NCBI RefSeq assembly: GCF_000382345.1
Contig: NZ_KB908129.1
Location: 1-37,434, forward strand
Direction of reading: 5' to 3'
Source of the DNA: Massilia niastensis DSM 21313
Lineage (GTDB): Bacteria > Pseudomonadota > Gammaproteobacteria > Burkholderiales > Burkholderiaceae_D
DNA length: 37,434 nucleotides
Shown: in pieces, positions 34,063 through 37,434 of the stretch
Numbering within the stretch: the first letter of the stretch is position 1
How the letters are laid out: the number at the start of each line of letters is the position of its first letter
Translations under genes and position numbers: made by a program
The notes under the pieces: model-generated
Told to the model about the DNA's origin: nothing
Seen by the model: only the letters and a program-made list of their open reading frames with translations
Databases searched by the model: none

Positions 34063-34139
34063 GGATGCTTAGGCGGCGAACCACGTATTCGCCAGAATTC
34101 GCCCATCCGGCCGCCAGCGGCCACACGCACAGCCAGACG

Positions 34140-34523
34140 ATGAAGCTTCATTCCGATAGCACTCAACAATACCAGACCGTGACCGGCTACGATGCCCGCG
34201 GTGTCGAAATCAACGCCCAGCGCTTCGAGTACAGCCTGACCGTCATGCCCGAGGTGCCGCCGCGCCCCTGGAACGTGGCGCGCTTCGAAGACCTGACCAC
34301 GGCCCACTTCGAGGACATCGCGAAGGACGCGCCCGACGTCGTGGTGCTGGGCACCGGTGAGCGCCAGCGCTTCGTCCACCCGCGCCTGGTCGCCAGCCTG
34401 GCGGCGCTGCGCATCGGCGTCGAATGCATGGACAGCCACGCCGCCTGCCGTACTTACAACATCCTGATGGGCGAAGGCCGCAAGGTCACGCTGGCCCTGA
34501 TCATCGACGCTTCCGGCGCCTGA
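34140..34523 (+). CDS. Mth938-like domain (DUF498) protein
   Basis: Protein of 127 residues covering one Mth938-like domain, related to the mitochondrial complex I assembly factor NDUFAF3. Conserved parts are GYDARGVEINAQRFEYSLTVMP, the PDVVVLGTGERQRF strand-loop and GVECMDSHAACRTYNILMGEGRKVTLALI. Cytoplasmic, with no signal peptide. The function in bacteria is not settled. Divergent from alaA. Confidence 0.9.
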   Translation: MKLHSDSTQQYQTVTGYDARGVEINAQRFEYSLTVMPEVPPRPWNVARFEDLTTAHFEDIAKDAPDVVVLGTGERQRFVHPRLVASLAALRIGVECMDSHAACRTYNILMGEGRKVTLALIIDASGA

Positions 34524-34721
34524 TCCAGGACCTGCCGCGGCCGCCGCGCGCTCTGCTCTTAAAAAAAAGCAACTTTCCGCCACCTGGATATTGTTGACTT
34601 GGCCATTCGGGACTAGCTGAGGCGGCAGCGGCGCATTATCATGGCGACTCCCGCTCCCTGCACCGATTGCCAGGGAGGATGAACGCGCAGCGCGCCGCGC
34701 TGCCACTGCCAGGAGAACCCC

Positions 34722-35192
34722 GTGGCCGAGAGCCCAACCGCCGCACCCGTCGCCAATTTTTCCGCCCCGATGACCAATGGCCTGACCTTCGAGCTGTCCG
34801 GCCGTCCGGCCAGGTATACCGTCCTGTACTTCTACCCCAAGGACAACACCCCAGGTTGCACCACAGAAAGTATCTCCTTCCGCGAAGCGCATCCGGAATT
34901 CCAGGGCCTCGGCGCCGAGATCTACGGCATCAGCCGCGATTCGCTGCGCTCGCACGAGAACTTCAAGTCCAAGCTCGGCCTGCCGTTCGAGCTCATCTCC
35001 GATCCGGATGAGCTTGTATGCACCCAGTTCAATGTCATGAAGATGAAGAATATGTATGGCAAGCAGGTGCGGGGGGTCGAGCGCAGTACGTTTGTCATTG
35101 ACGCTCACGGCAAATTGGTGAAAGAATGGCGTGGCGTGAAAGTCAACGATCACGTGGCCGAAGTGCTGGAATTTTTGAAGAGCCAGCCCTGA
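34722..35192 (+). CDS. Peroxiredoxin, BCP/PrxQ type, without the usual resolving cysteine
   Basis: Thiol peroxidase of 156 residues with the catalytic TPGC at 43-46 (peroxidatic Cys46) and Arg121 in ERSTFVID. In BCP the resolving cysteine lies 5 residues after the peroxidatic one; here that position is Ile51. The only other cysteine is Cys100 (DELVCTQF). The enzyme may therefore work as a 1-Cys type or use Cys100. The start is the GTG at 34722 with AGGAG 6 bases upstream. Downstream a strong hairpin (35287-35314) separates it from phoH. Confidence 0.93.
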   Translation: MAESPTAAPVANFSAPMTNGLTFELSGRPARYTVLYFYPKDNTPGCTTESISFREAHPEFQGLGAEIYGISRDSLRSHENFKSKLGLPFELISDPDELVCTQFNVMKMKNMYGKQVRGVERSTFVIDAHGKLVKEWRGVKVNDHVAEVLEFLKSQP

Positions 35193-35286
35193 AGACGGAT
35201 GGCTCCAGTTCATCAACCTGCTGGATAGCTAACGCCTATTTTGAGTCAACCCGCTTCACATCAGCATCATTCCAATCTGGCTGCCA

Positions 35287-35314
35287 GCCGGACCGGGACT
35301 CACCCGGGTCCGGC
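35287..35314 (+). terminator. GC-rich hairpin between peroxiredoxin and phoH
   Basis: GCCGGACCGGG (35287-35297) pairs with 35303-35314, CCCGGGTCCGGC, with one bulged base and a 5-base loop. No T-tract follows. Possible Rho-assisted terminator or phoH leader structure. Confidence 0.4.
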
Positions 35315-35418
35315 CCGCATTGCAACAGTTCCCCAACCAGCATCATTCCGTGCGGCTGCGCGCCCTTGTGGCTCGCGCACGCCCCGGCCTTCCAGACCTT
35401 TTTTAGATTGAGAACCTG

Positions 35419-37218
35419 ATGCCACTGCCAAAAATGCCCACCAAGCCAGCCACCATGCTGCTGGCCAAGGATTACCCGAAGGCCGAACCCGGCAAGTCGC
35501 CGGTTCGCCCCGCGTCGGCCAAGACCGACGCCGATCTCGAAGACCTGATCAGCGGCCAGGCCGTGCCTGCGCCGAAAGCGCGCGCGCGCAAGGCCAAGGC
35601 CGCTGAAGCAGCCGTCGCCGCAGCACCCGCCGCCGCGCCTGCCGCGCTCGCGGTCCCGGAACCCGCTCCCGCGCGGGGAGAAAAATCGCGCTCCGCGCCG
35701 GCCACCGTGGCCAAGCTGCGCGAAACCGATGCGGACCAGCCGCATCCGGCCAAGCACAAGCCGGTCGAAGTCAACGTCAAGTCGTCCACCAGCCGCAAGG
35801 CCGACAAGAGCGGCACCACCAAGGTATTCGTCCTCGACACCAATGTGCTGATGCACGACCCGACCTCGCTGTTCCGCTTCGAGGAGCACGATGTCTACCT
35901 GCCGATGATGACCCTGGAAGAACTCGACAACCACAAGAAGGGGATGTCGGAAGTCGCGCGCAACGCGCGCCAGGTCTCGCGCACCCTCGACGCCCTGATC
36001 GCGAACATCGACGACGATGCGATCGAAGCCGGCATCCCGCTGGCCAAGCTGGGCAACAAGGACGCCAAGGGCCGCCTGTACTTCCAGACCAAGCTGAATG
36101 GCGCCGCCCTGCCGGAAGGCCTCCCTTCCGGCAAGGCCGACAACCAGATCCTGGGCGTGGTGCGCGCACTCGAAGACCAGACCCCGGGCCGTGCGATCGT
36201 GCTGGTGTCGAAGGACATCAACATGCGCATCAAGGCGCGTGCACTGGGTCTGCCGGCCGAGGACTACTTCAACGACCACGTGCTGGAAGACACCGACCTG
36301 CTGTACTCGGGCATCATCCAGCTGCCGGACGACTTCTGGGACCGGCACGGCAAGGACATCGAATCGTGGCAGGAAAACCGCAACGGCTATTCCTCGACCT
36401 TCTACCGCGTCACCGGCCCGGTGGTCCCGACCCTGCTGGTGAACCAGTTCGTCTACCTGGAGCCGAAGGACGGCGAGTCGCCCTTCTACGCCCAGGTCAA
36501 GCAGATCAACGGCAAGACCGCCGTGCTGCAGACCCTGCGCGACTACAGCCACCAGAAGAACAACGTGTGGGGCATCACCGCGCGCAACCGCGAACAGAAT
36601 TTCGCGCTGAACCTGCTGATGAATCCGGAGTGCGACTTCGTTACCCTGCTCGGCCAGGCGGGCACCGGCAAGACCCTGCTGGCGCTGGCCGCGGGCCTGG
36701 CCCAGGTGCTCGAGACCAAGCTGTATAACGAGATCATCGTCACCCGTGTGACGGTGCCGGTCGGCGAGGACATCGGCTTCCTGCCGGGCACCGAGGAAGA
36801 AAAGATGTCGCCGTGGATGGGCGCCTTCGACGACAACCTCGAAGTGCTGAACAAGTCCGACAGCGACGCCGGCGACTGGGGCCGCGCCGCGACCCAGGAC
36901 CTGATCCGCTCGCGCATCAAGATCAAGTCGCTCAACTTCATGCGCGGCCGCACCTTCGTGAACAAGTTCCTGATCATCGACGAGGCGCAGAACCTGACGC
37001 CGAAGCAGATGAAGACCCTGGTCACGCGCGCCGGCCCGGGCACCAAGATCCTGTGCCTCGGTAACATCGCCCAGATCGACACGCCTTACCTGACCGAAGG
37101 CTCGAGCGGCCTGACCTATGTGGTCGACCGCTTCAAGGGCTGGGGCCACAGCGGCCACGTGACCCTGGCGCGCGGCGAACGCTCGCGCCTGGCCGACCAC
37201 GCCAGCGACGTCCTGTGA
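35419..37218 (+). CDS. PhoH family ATPase with N-terminal PIN domain (PhoH2-type)
   Basis: Predicted RNA-processing ATPase of 599 residues. After a disordered Ala/Pro/Lys-rich leader (about 1-130) comes a PIN ribonuclease domain starting at VFVLDTNVLMHD (Asp140) with later acidic residues (TLEELDNHKKG, SKDINMRIKA, LEDTDLLYSG). A PhoH helicase-like domain follows, with Walker A GQAGTGKT at 412-419 and Walker B FLIIDEAQN at 517-525. PIN-PhoH fusions act as RNA helicase-nucleases. The long low-complexity N-terminus is unusual. The ATG at 35419 has a weak site; MPTKPAT downstream is an alternative. Confidence 0.94.
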   Translation: MPLPKMPTKPATMLLAKDYPKAEPGKSPVRPASAKTDADLEDLISGQAVPAPKARARKAKAAEAAVAAAPAAAPAALAVPEPAPARGEKSRSAPATVAKLRETDADQPHPAKHKPVEVNVKSSTSRKADKSGTTKVFVLDTNVLMHDPTSLFRFEEHDVYLPMMTLEELDNHKKGMSEVARNARQVSRTLDALIANIDDDAIEAGIPLAKLGNKDAKGRLYFQTKLNGAALPEGLPSGKADNQILGVVRALEDQTPGRAIVLVSKDINMRIKARALGLPAEDYFNDHVLEDTDLLYSGIIQLPDDFWDRHGKDIESWQENRNGYSSTFYRVTGPVVPTLLVNQFVYLEPKDGESPFYAQVKQINGKTAVLQTLRDYSHQKNNVWGITARNREQNFALNLLMNPECDFVTLLGQAGTGKTLLALAAGLAQVLETKLYNEIIVTRVTVPVGEDIGFLPGTEEEKMSPWMGAFDDNLEVLNKSDSDAGDWGRAATQDLIRSRIKIKSLNFMRGRTFVNKFLIIDEAQNLTPKQMKTLVTRAGPGTKILCLGNIAQIDTPYLTEGSSGLTYVVDRFKGWGHSGHVTLARGERSRLADHASDVL

Positions 37219-37256
37219 TCTTCCTGCGGCCTGCCCTTGCGGCAGGCGCAGTCCGA

Positions 37257-37285
37257 ATGCCCGCCACCCGGCGGGCATTTTTTTT
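37257..37285 (+). terminator. Intrinsic terminator of phoH
   Basis: ATGCCCGCC (37257-37265) and GGCGGGCAT (37270-37278) form a perfect 9-bp stem with a 4-base loop, followed by eight T residues (37278-37285). Confidence 0.93.
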
Positions 37286-37434
37286 GGCGCTGTCACCTTC
37301 GCATATGGAAGAGACCGATCGCGGCCCTGAGCAATTGTTCCGCTGAACTGATGCGCCCGCCATCCAGCGCCCATTGCCAGCCGAGATAGTTGGGCAGGTA
37401 GCGCGACGCGACGCCGTGGAAGCGCGCCAGCCAC
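37286..37434 (-). mobile_element. End of an IS1595-like insertion sequence (continues past the right edge)
   Basis: The element appears to begin at GGCGCTGTC (37286-37294), directly after the T-run of the phoH terminator, and its transposase stop lies 7 bp inside. The other end is outside the window, so inverted repeats and target duplication cannot be checked here. Confidence 0.5.
37293..37434 (-). CDS. IS1595-family transposase, C-terminal fragment (5' part beyond right edge)
   Basis: The last 46 codons of a transposase read WLARFHGVASRYLPNYLGWQ, then WALDGGRISSAEQLLRAAIG, ending HMRR and TGA. The RFHGVxxxYLPNYLGW block is the C-terminal signature I associate with ISXO2/IS1595-type DDE transposases. 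The family name is from recognition of this short stretch only. Confidence 0.7.
   Translation of the reverse strand, partial: WLARFHGVASRYLPNYLGWQWALDGGRISSAEQLLRAAIGLFHMRR

Noticed and set aside
35236..37434. Minus-strand frame through phoH into the IS end
   Set aside because: Antisense to the well-supported PIN-PhoH gene; the true transposase frame at the edge is a different one, ending at 37293.

Overview
The window looks like a chromosomal segment from a GC-rich betaproteobacterium of the Oxalobacteraceae, probably the Massilia/Telluria group. This rests on gene content (the sdh-gntR-mdh-citE-like-acnA block, a DUF2863 protein, an AlaA-Hom pair) and on GC-rich codon use. It is inference from gene families, not a database match. 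Almost all of it reads as ordinary chromosome, with a few accessory or decaying patches.

Layout. (1) 1-7.4 kb, TCA block: sdhD (cut by the left edge), sdhC and a GntR/UTRA regulator on the minus strand. Divergent from them run mdh, a CitE-like lyase, a secreted protein with an MliC-like C-terminus, and acnA. The gntR-mdh gap carries overlapping divergent promoters and TAAGACA repeats. (2) 7.5-9.3 kb: a lower-GC flavodiiron-type metallo-hydrolase, then piuC preceded by a Fur-box promoter and a perfect intrinsic terminator, a layout that could be a small RNA or an attenuated leader. (3) 9.4-13.3 kb: DUF2863 protein, a 228-bp inverted-repeat element (MITE-like) ending 4 bp before a GNAT gene, and a divergent LysR/SDR pair. 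(4) 13.3-16.8 kb: a Fur-regulated catecholate-type TonB-dependent receptor and an HDOD protein. (5) 16.8-22.2 kb: a six-gene minus-strand operon for a B-family (ba3-type) cytochrome c oxidase with three multiheme c-type cytochromes, seven haems c in all. (6) 22.3-25.6 kb: tightly coupled operon of an M14 (CCP-like) carboxypeptidase, a CYTH protein and a serine beta-lactamase-fold protein, plus one unknown gene. (7) 25.7-27.4 kb: two divergent stress-type genes (a KGG-motif protein and a hydrophilin-like protein) driven by two copies of the same unusual promoter, GTCCTACA-N17-CCTATAC. (8) 27.4-28.7 kb: a decayed glycosyltransferase and a frameshifted HAD phosphatase. (9) 28.7-37.4 kb: tRNA-Pro(GGG), an MFS-acyltransferase fusion, a possible leaderless micro-gene, alaA-hom, an Mth938-like protein, a peroxiredoxin, PhoH/PIN, and the end of an IS1595-like element abutting the phoH terminator.

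How it fits together. The left third is central carbon metabolism (succinate to malate/oxaloacetate, citrate to isocitrate), plausibly coordinated by the GntR protein. The middle combines iron acquisition under Fur with an alternative terminal oxidase. The right third is housekeeping. The points most worth a second look are the shared unusual promoter pair at 26.2 kb, the Fur-promoter/terminator unit before piuC, the palindrome-rich region upstream of the oxidase operon, the MITE-like element, and the M14-CYTH-hydrolase operon.
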